DNA of 39,491 nt from CAUZEO01 sp963578625 (GCA_963578625.1 CAUZEO010000008.1:1-39491), one strand, 5' to 3'; positions 8,268 to 17,165 are shown, counted from the first letter of the stretch. Translations and numbers: made by a program. Notes: generated by a model not told the origin, from the sequence alone.

Positions 8268-9593
8268 GTGAGTGCGATAACCGACAAAAGCGGAGATGTT
8301 TATATCAAAATGACCGGTGCGGACAGCGAAACGAAAGGCGCGGAGCTACATGTCGACGGCAAGGTTTTACCCCTCGACATTATCAAAGGCACAGCGAACG
8401 AGCGGGCGGTTGATATCCGTAAGCTACGCAACCAGACAGGGCTGATAACCTACGATCCGGGCTACGTGAATACCGGCGCCTGCCAGAGTGCGATTACGTT
8501 CGTAGACGGGGAGAAGGGCATTCTTCTTCACCGCGGTTATTCGATCGAGGATCTGGCCGCGAACTCAACCTTTCTCGATGTGGCATACCTCCTGATTTAC
8601 GGAGAAATGCCGGACGAAAAGGTGCGGGCCGCATTTCTTGCCGGCATCACGGATAACATGCTGATCCCGCAGGATATGGTGCGGGCGCTTCGGGATTTTC
8701 CCGAAGGCAGCCACCCCATGTCGATCCTGTCGGCAATGATGGTTTCCCTGACAAATTTCTATCCGGAGCGGGCGGACGCGAGCGAAGAAGAGGCGCGTCT
8801 CACCGTGGCGCGGCTGCTCGGCAAAGTCATTACCATCGCCGCGTTTTCCTACAAAGTGTCGATCGGCGAACCCACCGTCTATCCCGAAGGCGGCAGGTCC
8901 TACGCAGACAATTTCCTCAACATGATGTTCTCTTCGCCGGTCCGGCCATTCGATTCGGATCCGGATGTCGTTCGAGCCATGGATCTGATTTTCATGCTTC
9001 ACGCGGACCATGAACAAAACTGTTCCACCTCAACGGTCCGGCTTGTCGGCAGTTCCGGCGCCCGGCTCTATGCATCCGTATCCGCCGGGATCTGCGCACT
9101 GTGGGGACCCCTTCACGGAGGCGCAAATCAGCAAGTCATCGAGATGCTGGAAAATATTCAGCAGACCGGTCTCACGATCGACCAGGTGGTGGACCGCGCC
9201 ATCAACGACAAGAGCTTCCGCCTCTTCGGGTTCGGGCACCGCGTTTACAAGGCGTACGACCCGCGCGCAAAGATTGCCAAACAAGCGTGCGAGGATGTGC
9301 TCAATAAGCTCGGCAAGAGCGACGCGCTGCTCGACATCGCAGTGGAATTGGAGCAGGCGGCGCTGGCGAACGAGTATTTCAAGAAGCGAAACTTGTACCC
9401 GAATGTTGATTTCTATACCGGAATTACGCTCCGGGCACTGGGACTGCCGACATCAATGTTTACCGTGATTTTTGCGATCGGACGGATGCCGGGATGGATC
9501 GCGCATTGGCTTGATCTCATGAACGACCCGGAACGCAAAATCGGCCGCCCCCGCCAAATTTACACCGGACCGTCGCAGCACACGTTTTCGTGA
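8268..9593 (+). CDS. gltA: Citrate synthase
   Basis: Condenses acetyl-CoA with oxaloacetate at the head of the TCA cycle. The catalytic histidines are in LWGPLHGGANQQV and FGFGHRVYKAYDPRAK, and the catalytic aspartate is in NVDFYTGI. The N-terminal beta-rich segment (ELHVDGKVLPLDIIKGT) marks the GltA-type hexameric enzyme. Starting at GTG 8268 gives 441 residues. ATG 8310 would give 427, the same as the E. coli enzyme, and aligns better at the N-terminus, so the first 14 residues are doubtful. It is spaced about 100 bases from recJ, enough for its own promoter, though none is clear. Confidence 0.97.
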   Translation: MSAITDKSGDVYIKMTGADSETKGAELHVDGKVLPLDIIKGTANERAVDIRKLRNQTGLITYDPGYVNTGACQSAITFVDGEKGILLHRGYSIEDLAANSTFLDVAYLLIYGEMPDEKVRAAFLAGITDNMLIPQDMVRALRDFPEGSHPMSILSAMMVSLTNFYPERADASEEEARLTVARLLGKVITIAAFSYKVSIGEPTVYPEGGRSYADNFLNMMFSSPVRPFDSDPDVVRAMDLIFMLHADHEQNCSTSTVRLVGSSGARLYASVSAGICALWGPLHGGANQQVIEMLENIQQTGLTIDQVVDRAINDKSFRLFGFGHRVYKAYDPRAKIAKQACEDVLNKLGKSDALLDIAVELEQAALANEYFKKRNLYPNVDFYTGITLRALGLPTSMFTVIFAIGRMPGWIAHWLDLMNDPERKIGRPRQIYTGPSQHTFS

Positions 9594-9627
9594 GCCGGCG
9601 TTCGTTCTATTTATCAGGATGCCGGCA

Positions 9628-10545
9628 ATGGCTTCGAGGTTCTGCATACGGAGCATCATCACCGTTCTTTTCACGAGTTGCGCCGGCTTCGTGTTCAGTG
9701 AGGACCATACAAAGGATGCGATCATTGGCGCTGCCGGCGACAATCCGCCCGGCCACCAGGCGGTCGTCGCCGCCAGGGGCGGAAATACGCTGACCCTGTG
9801 GGCAGGCGGAGGCTCCGTGGAATACGAAGAGTCCGCCATGATTGATTCTGTCAACTCGGATTGGGACGGATCGTACGGCGAAATTGGCGGCAGATGGCGT
9901 CATGATTTCCGAAAAGGGAGCATCGGGGTCCTGGATCTTGCGTTCTGGAGTTCCACGAAAAAGACCGAAACCTGGCGCTATGGGAGCGAGGTCGTGCAGC
10001 GCAACGATTTGGAGGTAAACGGGTTTCAGATGGAGGGGTACATTGGAAAGGGATGGGCGAAACCGGATCACTACCAGGGTAGCGGATTGGTCGGCCTCGG
10101 TTTCTGGAGTCAGGACTTCGTCCGCACCAATTTCAGCGGTCCGATAGCAGACAGGCCGGGAAGCTCCGCGAACGTCGGCGAGCAGTATACGGTAGTTTCT
10201 TTTCTTCTCGCCGGTCACGGTTCCATGCCCATTTCCGACGCTTGGGACTTCGTCGCGCGCGGAAAATCAGGGTTTGTTTTTTTTAATGAAGCCGATAACG
10301 ACCTCTTAGGATTCATCGAGGGGAGCGGAGGAATTACCTTGAAGGGATCTGCCGGAGTGAATTGGGAATTTCGCGAATCACAGAATCTGGGCGTGCTCTT
10401 GACCTATGAATTGCAGGATCTGGACGGGGACATGGAGCAGCGTACCTTCATAACCGAAGAAGGTCCGGTCGCCGGCGTAGTCGAGTGGCCGGATAACGAA
10501 TTAACTCGCTTCGGCGTTGAAGTTATTTGGGCGGCTGAATTTTAG
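9628..10545 (+). CDS. Exported protein, probable outer-membrane beta-barrel, unknown function
   Basis: A 305-residue protein with a signal peptide (SIITVLFTSCAGFVFS then acidic mature start). The body is made of alternating hydrophobic/polar strands rich in Gly, Trp, Tyr and Phe (LTLWAGGGSVEYEE, VGLGFWSQDFVRT), and the last residue is Phe in VEVIWAAEF. That pattern and a terminal aromatic fit a small outer-membrane barrel. No family is recognised. ATG 9628 is preferred over ATG 9619, because the AGGA at 9616-9619 is correctly spaced for it and overlaps the other. A TPR gene follows after about 20 bases, so the two may be co-transcribed. Confidence 0.8.
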   Translation: MASRFCIRSIITVLFTSCAGFVFSEDHTKDAIIGAAGDNPPGHQAVVAARGGNTLTLWAGGGSVEYEESAMIDSVNSDWDGSYGEIGGRWRHDFRKGSIGVLDLAFWSSTKKTETWRYGSEVVQRNDLEVNGFQMEGYIGKGWAKPDHYQGSGLVGLGFWSQDFVRTNFSGPIADRPGSSANVGEQYTVVSFLLAGHGSMPISDAWDFVARGKSGFVFFNEADNDLLGFIEGSGGITLKGSAGVNWEFRESQNLGVLLTYELQDLDGDMEQRTFITEEGPVAGVVEWPDNELTRFGVEVIWAAEF

Positions 10546-10566
10546 AAGGTTTCCGGATCGAGCGTC

Positions 10567-10959
10567 GTGTCAAAAAGACTACATCGTCGGGATTCCGAGC
10601 GTGAACAGCAGATCGAACTGAACTTTCTCGAGCGTGTTGCCAAGCGGATTCCCAAGGAGACCTGGGTCCTGAAACCGCTGGGAGACCTGTACACGCGGTG
10701 CGGTGAATTCGAAAAGGGCCTTCAAGTTGATTTGAACCTTACCCAGCTCTGCCCGCAGGAACCTGAAGTCTGGTACAATCTAGGCTGCAGTTTTGCCCTG
10801 CTGGAGCGCACCGCGGATGCAATTGTCGCGCTGCAGAAAGCAGTGGAGTTCGGTTACACGGACGCCGAGTATATGCGGAAGGACGAAGATCTCGCAACCA
10901 TTCGGAATCAACCGGAATTCGAACGCCTCGTTCGCGGTCTGGAAGGGGACGGAGAGTAA
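10567..10959 (+). CDS. Small TPR-repeat protein
   Basis: A 130-residue soluble protein starting at GTG 10567. Residues about 30-105 form paired helices of the tetratricopeptide type: LKPLGDLYTRCGEFEKGLQV, then EVWYNLGCSFALLERTADAI, then a last helix with a conserved tail (LATIRNQPEFERLVRGL). The tail ending in a short DxxLATIRxxPEF pattern is common in TPR proteins of this type. TPRs bind partner proteins; the partner is unknown. It lies 21 bases behind the exported barrel-like gene, so it may serve the same cell-envelope process. Confidence 0.85.
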   Translation: MSKRLHRRDSEREQQIELNFLERVAKRIPKETWVLKPLGDLYTRCGEFEKGLQVDLNLTQLCPQEPEVWYNLGCSFALLERTADAIVALQKAVEFGYTDAEYMRKDEDLATIRNQPEFERLVRGLEGDGE

Positions 10960-11435
10960 AGCGGCAGTTCGTCCATGCGATTGGGAACCTTATCCGATAC
11001 AGGACGGATGCAAATCGCGGTTGAGGGGCGTTATCTTCGTTGAATCGATAAGGATCGAGACAACGATTGGACAGAGATCCTGATAGAAATTGATCGCATG
11101 AACCAATGCCGGAAGGTTGAAGAGAGAATGAGCGTGCAGGACGTTTTCGCTCAGCCGCGATGAGTCCTGATGCCTATTTCTCTCTCGCGATGAAAGTACT
11201 GGCAACGATTAATGGTTCTGCGTTTTCGTCTCCCGATTCGGCGGAACAATCGGTACACGAAGACGGGGCACGATACGTAATGAAGGGTGACGCAAAATCG
11301 TTACCGTAGGGAGGGTGTGTTGGAGCATCCGAATCTTTGTCTGGATCTTTGTCCCGATCTTCGTCAATTCGATAAAGATGCAGGCTAGGTTTTGGAATTT
11401 GGTTTTCGGTTCTGTTGCAACCTGAATTCCCAAAC
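10960..11435. other. Gene-free spacer with low-complexity motifs
   Basis: No convincing gene is visible in about 475 bases. The plus strand at 11041-11070 and the minus strand at about 11335-11377 each carry a short run of GAT/GAC-type codon-like triplets (reading IDKDRDND on plus and IDEDRDKDPDKDSD on minus), so two related low-complexity tracts face each other about 270 bases apart. The right end merges into an inverted repeat listed separately. This could be the decayed remains of a small gene or a repeat element. Confidence 0.5.
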
Positions 11436-11454
11436 CTAGTCCAAAACCAAATTC
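11395..11454. repeat. Inverted repeat overlapping the 3' end of the phosphotransferase gene
   Basis: GAATTTGGTTTT at 11395-11406 is matched exactly by its reverse complement at 11443-11454, with 36 bases between. A weaker second pair (CTAGGTTT near 11384 and AAACCTAG near 11432) lies around and inside it, so alternative foldings compete. The phosphotransferase stop codon falls within the structure. It may act as a transcript end or attenuator for that minus-strand gene; there is no clear T-run. Confidence 0.6.
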
Positions 11455-12446
11455 TCGTTGCAATGCTTGTCAATCCAGGCATACGGGCGTTGGTAGTCCC
11501 GAGCCAGAAACTGCCGCCGATCCTTTTCCGGAACTTTCAACGCTCCGGAGAGCCTAATGTGGGTCCAGGTTAGCCGAGTTTGCTCCAGCAGCAGGGGAAC
11601 GCGCTCCTTCTCCAGAACCATTCCCCTGGAGTAAACAGCAAGAAATCTTCGCACTGACTCCAGTTCGAATTCGAATGGCATGGAAAGAGACCAGATGTCA
11701 CCTCCGTCAATGGGCTTTGTGCGCGTGCCGCAAAACAGAATCAAAGCGCCGGCCAGATCGTAGATTGCCGGTTGCCTGCCAAGCCAGTCGTAGTCTACGA
11801 AGCATAATACTGCCGATCCTGAGAAGAGCATATTTGCGGGCTGAACATCTCCATGAACCAGGATCTGCGGTAGTGACTCGTATGTTCTCTGGTCAAGAAT
11901 TCGAGAGGCTTTTTCAATCTGCTTCGCGTAGAAGCCGACGATGTCTCCGCATGCCGGCGCCAATTGATCTGCAATGTCCAACAATCGTTTTGGTGTTGTC
12001 TCTCCACGGGAGAATCCGCCGGGACGATATGACGGGTAAAAGTCCATCCCCGCCAGGTGAAATTCCGCCAACCGATTCGCGACCGACTCCAGTGCCGCGG
12101 TCGTCCCCGGATAGGGGTTACCATCGATCCATGGATAAGCTTCCCAGCACTCTTCACCTTCCGGAATCCAGGTTCCGCCTTCTCGAATTTCAAGCGGTGA
12201 CAGCACTGGTGCTCCTTTCGATTTTAGATGCCGAATCGCATCGCGATCGAACTGGATCCATTCGGGATCGCAATAGTCCCTATGCCTGCGACGGAGGAAA
12301 AGAGAGCGCCCTTCGTCCTGAACATGGAAATTGGCATTCCGGGTTCCCCCCAAACGTCGATGGGCCACGGGTTCCCGAAGCCCGAATGCGTGCACGACAC
12401 GAGATGGAATCTGTTCGTCGACTTTCGTACCTCGTTTACGAAGCAA
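11436..12446 (-). CDS. Aminoglycoside-phosphotransferase-fold kinase, substrate unknown
   Basis: A 336-residue protein of the phosphotransferase family (protein-kinase-like fold). The catalytic loop is LVHGDVQPANMLF and the metal-binding aspartate follows in CFVDYDWLGRQPAIYDLA. The N-terminal lobe has a glycine-bearing segment (RLGGTRNANFHV). Family members phosphorylate antibiotics, choline, homoserine, sugars and similar small molecules, and nothing here singles out one. It is alone on the minus strand between plus-strand genes, with unclear neighbours. The last residues overlap an inverted repeat. An antisense frame through it looks long but is only a shadow. Confidence 0.88.
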   Translation of the reverse strand: MLRKRGTKVDEQIPSRVVHAFGLREPVAHRRLGGTRNANFHVQDEGRSLFLRRRHRDYCDPEWIQFDRDAIRHLKSKGAPVLSPLEIREGGTWIPEGEECWEAYPWIDGNPYPGTTAALESVANRLAEFHLAGMDFYPSYRPGGFSRGETTPKRLLDIADQLAPACGDIVGFYAKQIEKASRILDQRTYESLPQILVHGDVQPANMLFSGSAVLCFVDYDWLGRQPAIYDLAGALILFCGTRTKPIDGGDIWSLSMPFEFELESVRRFLAVYSRGMVLEKERVPLLLEQTRLTWTHIRLSGALKVPEKDRRQFLARDYQRPYAWIDKHCNENLVLD

Positions 12447-12876
12447 ACCGGTGGTCCGCCTTTTTCAAACAAGTGAGAAAATATGTGCCAGTCACATTAT
12501 TGATATGGGTGGAATTGAATGTGCCAGTCATAATGTGCCGTTATGCGTCTCTGCATTGTTTGTTTTCTCTAAGTTTTTGTAGGATTCAGCAAGCTTATCC
12601 GGGTATGGACACCGACGCATGACCATGGAATGGCACATCCGGTGCTTAAAAACAATTTCGTAAGCAGCGAAGCGATCAGTCCCGCCACGTAAGAGGGCTT
12701 TTTGAAGCACGGGAAAAAACCAAGCAGGATGTAGACAAAAACAGGCACTTTTCGACAGGCCTCCTCCTGGTCTCAATACAGTCGAGCGGCGGCACACCGA
12801 CAGAACAGGCGGCACACGATTTTCGTGTGTCGCCTTTTTGTTTCATCAATCCGACTATCCCACGTAGCATGCCCCC
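12447..12876. other. Gene-free spacer holding short direct repeats and a terminator
   Basis: About 430 bases without a supported gene. ATGTGCCAGTCA occurs near 12483 and again near 12519, 36 bases apart, with a third partial ATGTGCC just after. These sit upstream of the minus-strand phosphotransferase and could be operator half-sites or a decayed repeat. The right part ends in a strong plus-strand terminator at 12808-12839. A promoter for the ferredoxin gene should lie between 12840 and 12877, but I could not identify one. Confidence 0.5.
12808..12839 (+). terminator. Rho-independent terminator with no visible gene upstream
   Basis: A 12-base-pair stem, GGCGGCACACGA (12808-12819) with TCGTGTGTCGCC (12823-12834), all pairs Watson-Crick except one G-U, closes a 3-base loop and is followed by TTTTT. 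Orientation is plus. The nearest plus-strand gene upstream is the TPR gene ending at 10959, with a minus-strand gene in between. Confidence 0.8.
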
Positions 12877-13293
12877 ATGGATCGAGACCAAGATGTAAAT
12901 TTGAGTGAGCTTTCCATGGTCGCAACTGCACTCGGAATCGGCTCGACGAAGCGTCACATTTTCTTGTGCTGTGATCAGACCAAGCCCAAGTGTTGCGCGA
13001 AGGAGATCGGACTGGCTTCCTGGGATTTCCTGAAGCACAGGCTTGAAGAACTCGGGCTTGCGCGGCGCGGAGATATTTACCGCTCTAAGGCCAACTGTCT
13101 TCGAATCTGCCAGGACGGGCCGATCGCGGTCGTATATCCGGACGGGGTATGGTATCATTCCTGCACTCCGGATGTATTAGAACGGATCATTCAGGAACAT
13201 CTGATTTGCGGGGATCCGGTGCAGGAATTCGTGTTCGCCACGTCGGCCCTCTCGGGAGACGCAGCGTCGGTATTTCCCCCCCCACAAGCCTGA
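12877..13293 (+). CDS. Thioredoxin-like (2Fe-2S) ferredoxin
   Basis: A 138-residue protein of the COG3411-type 2Fe-2S ferredoxins. The first two cluster ligands come from the CCDQTKPKCC segment after the strand HIFLC, and the other two from CLRIC further on. GPIAVVYPDGVWYHSCTP is the usual tail of the fold. These proteins transfer single electrons in the cytosol, but the partner enzyme is not obvious. The first 13 residues may not be translated, because Met14 (MVATALGIG) is also possible. It follows a strong terminator, so it begins a new transcript, with the HAD-like gene 30 bases downstream. Confidence 0.88.
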   Translation: MDRDQDVNLSELSMVATALGIGSTKRHIFLCCDQTKPKCCAKEIGLASWDFLKHRLEELGLARRGDIYRSKANCLRICQDGPIAVVYPDGVWYHSCTPDVLERIIQEHLICGDPVQEFVFATSALSGDAASVFPPPQA

Positions 13294-13323
13294 CGATTCT
13301 CGTCCAATGCCCACAGGGAGCGC

Positions 13324-14265
13324 ATGTCTCACCCCGAACAATCCAAGAAGTCGAATCCCGAAAGCGAGCCTGGAGAGGTCGACGTTGATTTCGTCTATTA
13401 CATGTTTGATTGGGACGACAACATTCTTCACATGCCCACGAAGATTTACCTCGAGAAAAAGACGCCTGAGGGCTGGGTGCCCTACGAGGTCTCTACGGCG
13501 GAGTTTTCCCTGATCCGCGGCGACACGGAAAACTATCGCCCGATCGAGGAAGACTGGGACAAGGCATTCGAAGAGTTTTATGACATTGGAAGGCGAGGGG
13601 AGGCGGCGTTTCTCGAAGACACGATGGCGGCGCTCAAGCCGGTGATCAAAGATCGTGATCGGGGCGGGCCCAGCTTCCGTCGATTCAGGAAAGCGCTCAT
13701 TGAGGGCAGGCTATTTGCCATCATCACCGCCCGAGCTCATTCGTCCATGTCCATTCGCCGGGGCGTCGAGTACTTCATTGAGATGATGCTCACCGACGAG
13801 GAAAAGCTGCGAATGATCGAAAATCTTCGCCGTTACAACCTTTTTTTCGGGGAGCGTGATGCTGAAATGGGCAACGAAGAAGTGCTCAACAAGTATTTGG
13901 ATCTGAATCGCTATCGCGGAGTGACCTCACCCGAGTTTCAGAACCTCGTCGGGAAACAGATAGAGAGCGGGGCAGAGAGCCCGGCGGTTGCCAAGCAGTT
14001 CGCCATCCGGGATTTCGTGAAACACGTAATATCGCTGGTCCACGGCCGGGACAGTGAGGCGCCGATCAGTATCGGCTTCTCCGATGATGACGCTCACAAT
14101 GTGGCGACGGTACAGGCCTTCATTGCGCAGGAACTATCCGCGGAGTTTCCAGACATCCGGTTTGTTGTCTATGACACTTCGGACCCGGATGTACCCCGGG
14201 GCCGAAAGACCGTGATCACCGGACAGCTCGAACTGGACCTGGATCACCTCCCCGACGATGCCTGA
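13324..14265 (+). CDS. HAD-superfamily-like protein, unknown substrate
   Basis: A 313-residue cytosolic protein. Motif I is FDWDDNIL (Asp29 as nucleophile candidate, Asp31 as acid/base candidate). Motif II is FAIITAR near residue 133, and motif IV is IGFSDDDAHNV near residue 250, giving the acidic metal ligands. This is the order and spacing of a haloacid-dehalogenase phosphatase with a helical cap inserted between motifs I and II. The charged N-terminal 20 residues look disordered. No closer family is recognised. It lies 30 bases behind the 2Fe-2S ferredoxin gene and about 50 before the M42 peptidase, all on plus. Confidence 0.8.
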   Translation: MSHPEQSKKSNPESEPGEVDVDFVYYMFDWDDNILHMPTKIYLEKKTPEGWVPYEVSTAEFSLIRGDTENYRPIEEDWDKAFEEFYDIGRRGEAAFLEDTMAALKPVIKDRDRGGPSFRRFRKALIEGRLFAIITARAHSSMSIRRGVEYFIEMMLTDEEKLRMIENLRRYNLFFGERDAEMGNEEVLNKYLDLNRYRGVTSPEFQNLVGKQIESGAESPAVAKQFAIRDFVKHVISLVHGRDSEAPISIGFSDDDAHNVATVQAFIAQELSAEFPDIRFVVYDTSDPDVPRGRKTVITGQLELDLDHLPDDA

Positions 14266-14315
14266 CGTTGTAATTGAATTGATTCGGAACGGTCCTGCGA
14301 CTATCCTCACCCTCC

Positions 14316-15383
14316 ATGAAAACAAGCTCCAAGAAGTTTTTGCGAGAGTTGGTTGCGGCAGTCAGTCCCTCCGGTCACGAGGATGAAGTGGCGAAGGTAT
14401 GGGACAAGGAAGCCCGCACGTTTACGGATCAGGTGATTCGCGACACACACGGCAATACCGATGCGGTGGTCAATAGGGGCGGCAGCCCCCGGATCATGCT
14501 GTCCGGTCACTACGACGAAATTGGGTTTCTGATCTCGCACATCGACGACGAGGGGTTTCTCTGGATTGTGCCGGTAGGAGGATGGGACCCGCAGATCGTG
14601 CAGGGCCAGCGCGCGGTGATTCGAGGCAAGAAGGGCCGCGTGGGCGGGGTCATCGGGAAGTGCCCGATCCACCTCTTAAAACCTGACGCTCGGAAGAGAG
14701 TCATGGAACTGGGTGAGATGTGGGTCGATATCGGCGCGAAAAACAGGAAAGAAGCGGAAAAATATGTAGAAGTAGGTGATCCGATCGTACTCGACCATCC
14801 TTTTGCCGAACTCGTGGGAGACCGCGCTGTTTCCCGAGCGATGGACAATCGGTCCGGCGCATTCGTGGTCTTGGAGGCCGCACGGCGCGCGGCTGCGATG
14901 AAAATTTCCGCGGAATTGCATGCGGTTGCGACCGTCCAGGAAGAAATCGGCCTTCGAGGCGCCAAGACCGCGGCCTACGGGATCGATCCGCTGGTGGGGA
15001 TCGCGGTCGATGTGACGTTCGCCACGGACCAGCCGGGGATTGGTGATGCGGTGAAACGCGAGGGAAAAATCAAACTCGGGGAAGGTCCCGTCCTCACCCG
15101 GGGCCCGAACATAAATCAGAGGCTTTTCGATCTGATGGTGAAAACCGCGAAAGCGGAAAAAATCAAGATCCAGATCAACAGCGAACCGGGTGGAACCGGC
15201 ACCGACGCCAATGTGCTCCAGTTAAGTCGCGCCGGCGTTGCGACAGCTCTCGTCGGCATCCCCAACCGCTACATGCACAGTCCCTGCGAAATGGTCAGCC
15301 TCAAAGATCTGGATGCCTGCGCGAACTTGATTGCCAGTACCTGCGCAAAGATAACCGCGCGAACCACGTTCATACCTTTTTAG
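14316..15383 (+). CDS. M42-family metallo-aminopeptidase
   Basis: A 355-residue peptidase of the M42 family (FrvX/YsdC/tetrahedral aminopeptidase type), which trims peptides in the cytosol as a large oligomer. The metal and catalytic residues are visible in SGHYDEIGF (His and Asp), AMDNRSG (bridging Asp), TVQEEIGLRGAK (catalytic base Glu plus ligand Glu), AVDVTFATD (Asp) and NRYMHSPCE (last His). All expected residues are present and the length is normal. Some relatives are mislabelled endoglucanase. It converges on hflX with a 12-base gap and no visible terminator between them. Confidence 0.94.
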   Translation: MKTSSKKFLRELVAAVSPSGHEDEVAKVWDKEARTFTDQVIRDTHGNTDAVVNRGGSPRIMLSGHYDEIGFLISHIDDEGFLWIVPVGGWDPQIVQGQRAVIRGKKGRVGGVIGKCPIHLLKPDARKRVMELGEMWVDIGAKNRKEAEKYVEVGDPIVLDHPFAELVGDRAVSRAMDNRSGAFVVLEAARRAAAMKISAELHAVATVQEEIGLRGAKTAAYGIDPLVGIAVDVTFATDQPGIGDAVKREGKIKLGEGPVLTRGPNINQRLFDLMVKTAKAEKIKIQINSEPGGTGTDANVLQLSRAGVATALVGIPNRYMHSPCEMVSLKDLDACANLIASTCAKITARTTFIPF

Positions 15384-15395
15384 TGCCAACGGGGA

Positions 15396-16679
15396 TCAGG
15401 CGTTCACTTCGAACGCCCGAAACCGGTCCCGGAGACGGTTCGGCACGATTGCATGGAGGCGGACCCCGGTCTCTTCGTACTCCGTGTCCAGGACTTTCCC
15501 GATATCGTAAAGGGTTGACACCAGGTCGCTGCGACTGAGCGGGAAGGCGTATTCGTGCTGGGCCACTTCCAGGCGAAGCATATCGGCAAATTTATGACGA
15601 AGCGTGTCGAGGCCTTCACCGGTCTTGGCCGAGACATCAACGGCCTCGGGAAAGCGATGATGGAATGCGGCAAGAAGACCGCGATCCTCTACGAGGTCAA
15701 TCTTGTTGATCACCGTAATCATTTTCTCCCGATCAGCACCCAGCTCTTCCAGCACCTGCATCGTCGTGTCATAAAACTCCATGGCGTGCGATTGGCTCGC
15801 ATCGATGACATGCACGCGAAAATCGGCCAGCACCGCTTCTTCCAAGGTTGCCTTGAATGCTTCCACGAGACCGTGGGGAAGCCGGCGCACGAATCCTACC
15901 GTGTCCGTGAGCAGCAAGGATTGCCCATCGGGAAGGCGGACCTTTCGGGTCGTGGTGTCCAGGGTTGCAAAGAGCTTGTCCTCCACCAGTACATCCGCAC
16001 CGGTAAGGCTGCGCAACATGGACGATTTGCCGGCGTTGGTGTAACCAACGATTGCCGCATGGGATAAGGGCACCTTCGTACGCTCTTTTCGTTGCGTGGC
16101 TCTACGCTTGCGTACCGCGGCGAGATCTGTCCGAAGCCGGTCGATACGCCTGCGAACGATGCGCCGGTCCACTTCCAATTGCGTTTCCCCTTCACCGCGC
16201 AAACCTGTTCCGCCGCTCCCGCTCTGCCGATTGAGGTGAGTCCAGGCGCGGGTGAGCCGGGGCAGGCTATACTCCATTTGCGCGAGCTCGACTTGCAGGC
16301 TCGCCTCCTTGGTTATTGCGCGCTGCGCGAAAATGTCGAGGATGACTTCCTCCCGATCGATGACGCACACACCGGACAGGCTTTCCCAGTTACGCTGTTG
16401 ACTCGGGGCGAGGTCGTTGTCGATTACGATGACGTCGGCATCGATTTCGCGGGCTCTCTCGGCAATCTCGTCGGCCTTTCCACCCGTTGCCAGTAGCCGC
16501 GAATGCGGCTTGGAGCAGGTGACAAGCATACGATCCTTCACAGGAATACCAAGCGTCGCGACCAGTTCCTCTAGCTCTTCGAGAAGGCTGTCGGACTCCG
16601 CCCGATCGTCCCGCTTGAAATGGAAGCCCGCCAGAAGCGCGCGCTCGACCATTTTCGGTTTTTCTCTTACATCAAACAA
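15396..16679 (-). CDS. hflX: Ribosome-associated GTPase HflX
   Basis: A 427-residue GTPase that binds the 50S subunit and splits stalled or hibernating ribosomes. The N-terminal HflX domain carries SRLLATGGKADEIAE. The coiled linker holds GTGLRGEGETQLEVDRR, a family signature. The G domain has P-loop GYTNAGKSS, a threonine-rich switch I (FATLDTTTRKV), DTVGFVRRLPH and NKIDLV. A C-terminal domain follows. Length is as expected. The DUF2203 gene lies directly upstream on the same strand, 17 bases away, so the pair is probably one transcript. Confidence 0.96.
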   Translation of the reverse strand: MFDVREKPKMVERALLAGFHFKRDDRAESDSLLEELEELVATLGIPVKDRMLVTCSKPHSRLLATGGKADEIAERAREIDADVIVIDNDLAPSQQRNWESLSGVCVIDREEVILDIFAQRAITKEASLQVELAQMEYSLPRLTRAWTHLNRQSGSGGTGLRGEGETQLEVDRRIVRRRIDRLRTDLAAVRKRRATQRKERTKVPLSHAAIVGYTNAGKSSMLRSLTGADVLVEDKLFATLDTTTRKVRLPDGQSLLLTDTVGFVRRLPHGLVEAFKATLEEAVLADFRVHVIDASQSHAMEFYDTTMQVLEELGADREKMITVINKIDLVEDRGLLAAFHHRFPEAVDVSAKTGEGLDTLRHKFADMLRLEVAQHEYAFPLSRSDLVSTLYDIGKVLDTEYEETGVRLHAIVPNRLRDRFRAFEVNA

Positions 16680-16696
16680 AGTGTGAACAATGCGGG

Positions 16697-17089
16697 CTAA
16701 GCAGGAAAAAGTTCAGCGGGAATTCTCCGCCGACCTGCATAATTCTCTTCGTATAAATGGTAATAGGCCACTTCAGGATCATCACTCTTCCAGCAGAGCA
16801 GCACCGGTTGACCGCTGATCTTGCCCGGGAATGTAACATGCCCGACCCCGAATCCCCAGTCTTTATAGGTGCATCCAAGATCGGCAAGTTCGGCAATGTA
16901 CTCCTCCAACCTGTCGGAGAGACGCTTGTACTTCGCAACCAGCGACGCATCGGGACTCCGGCACCTGCCGATGGCACGCATTTTGCGGCCGGCATCCATG
17001 ATATCGTCCACAATCCGTTTGATCAGGGGTAGCATGAGGTTGGCTTCCGACGGCGTGAAGCACTTTTCATAGACAGGGATTGTATTCAT
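16697..17089 (-). CDS. DUF2203-family protein
   Basis: A 130-residue protein. The N-terminus has the family pattern YEKCFTPSEANLMLPLIKRI, followed by a long helical hairpin (about residues 10-75) that could form a coiled coil. The C-terminal half contains GCTYKDWGFGVGHVTFPGKI and PVLLCWKSDDPEVAYYH, the usual end of DUF2203 proteins. Function is unknown. It is first in a probable operon with hflX and diverges from the CPXCG/epimerase genes across a 76-base spacer. Confidence 0.85.
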   Translation of the reverse strand: MNTIPVYEKCFTPSEANLMLPLIKRIVDDIMDAGRKMRAIGRCRSPDASLVAKYKRLSDRLEEYIAELADLGCTYKDWGFGVGHVTFPGKISGQPVLLCWKSDDPEVAYYHLYEENYAGRRRIPAELFPA

Positions 17090-17165
17090 TAGGCACTCTT
17101 CCCATTACACAATTCTTGGAAGAAATTAGCACAGAATTTTCGAGATTGCAAGACAAAAGGGAAGT

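Noticed and set aside
11675..12622. Open frame of 315 codons on the plus strand
   Set aside because: Antisense to the phosphotransferase gene, which has clear catalytic motifs; the plus frame has no protein-like features.
12528..12815. Minus-strand open frame of 95 codons in the spacer
   Set aside because: No protein-like pattern, and its start overlaps the plus-strand terminator hairpin.
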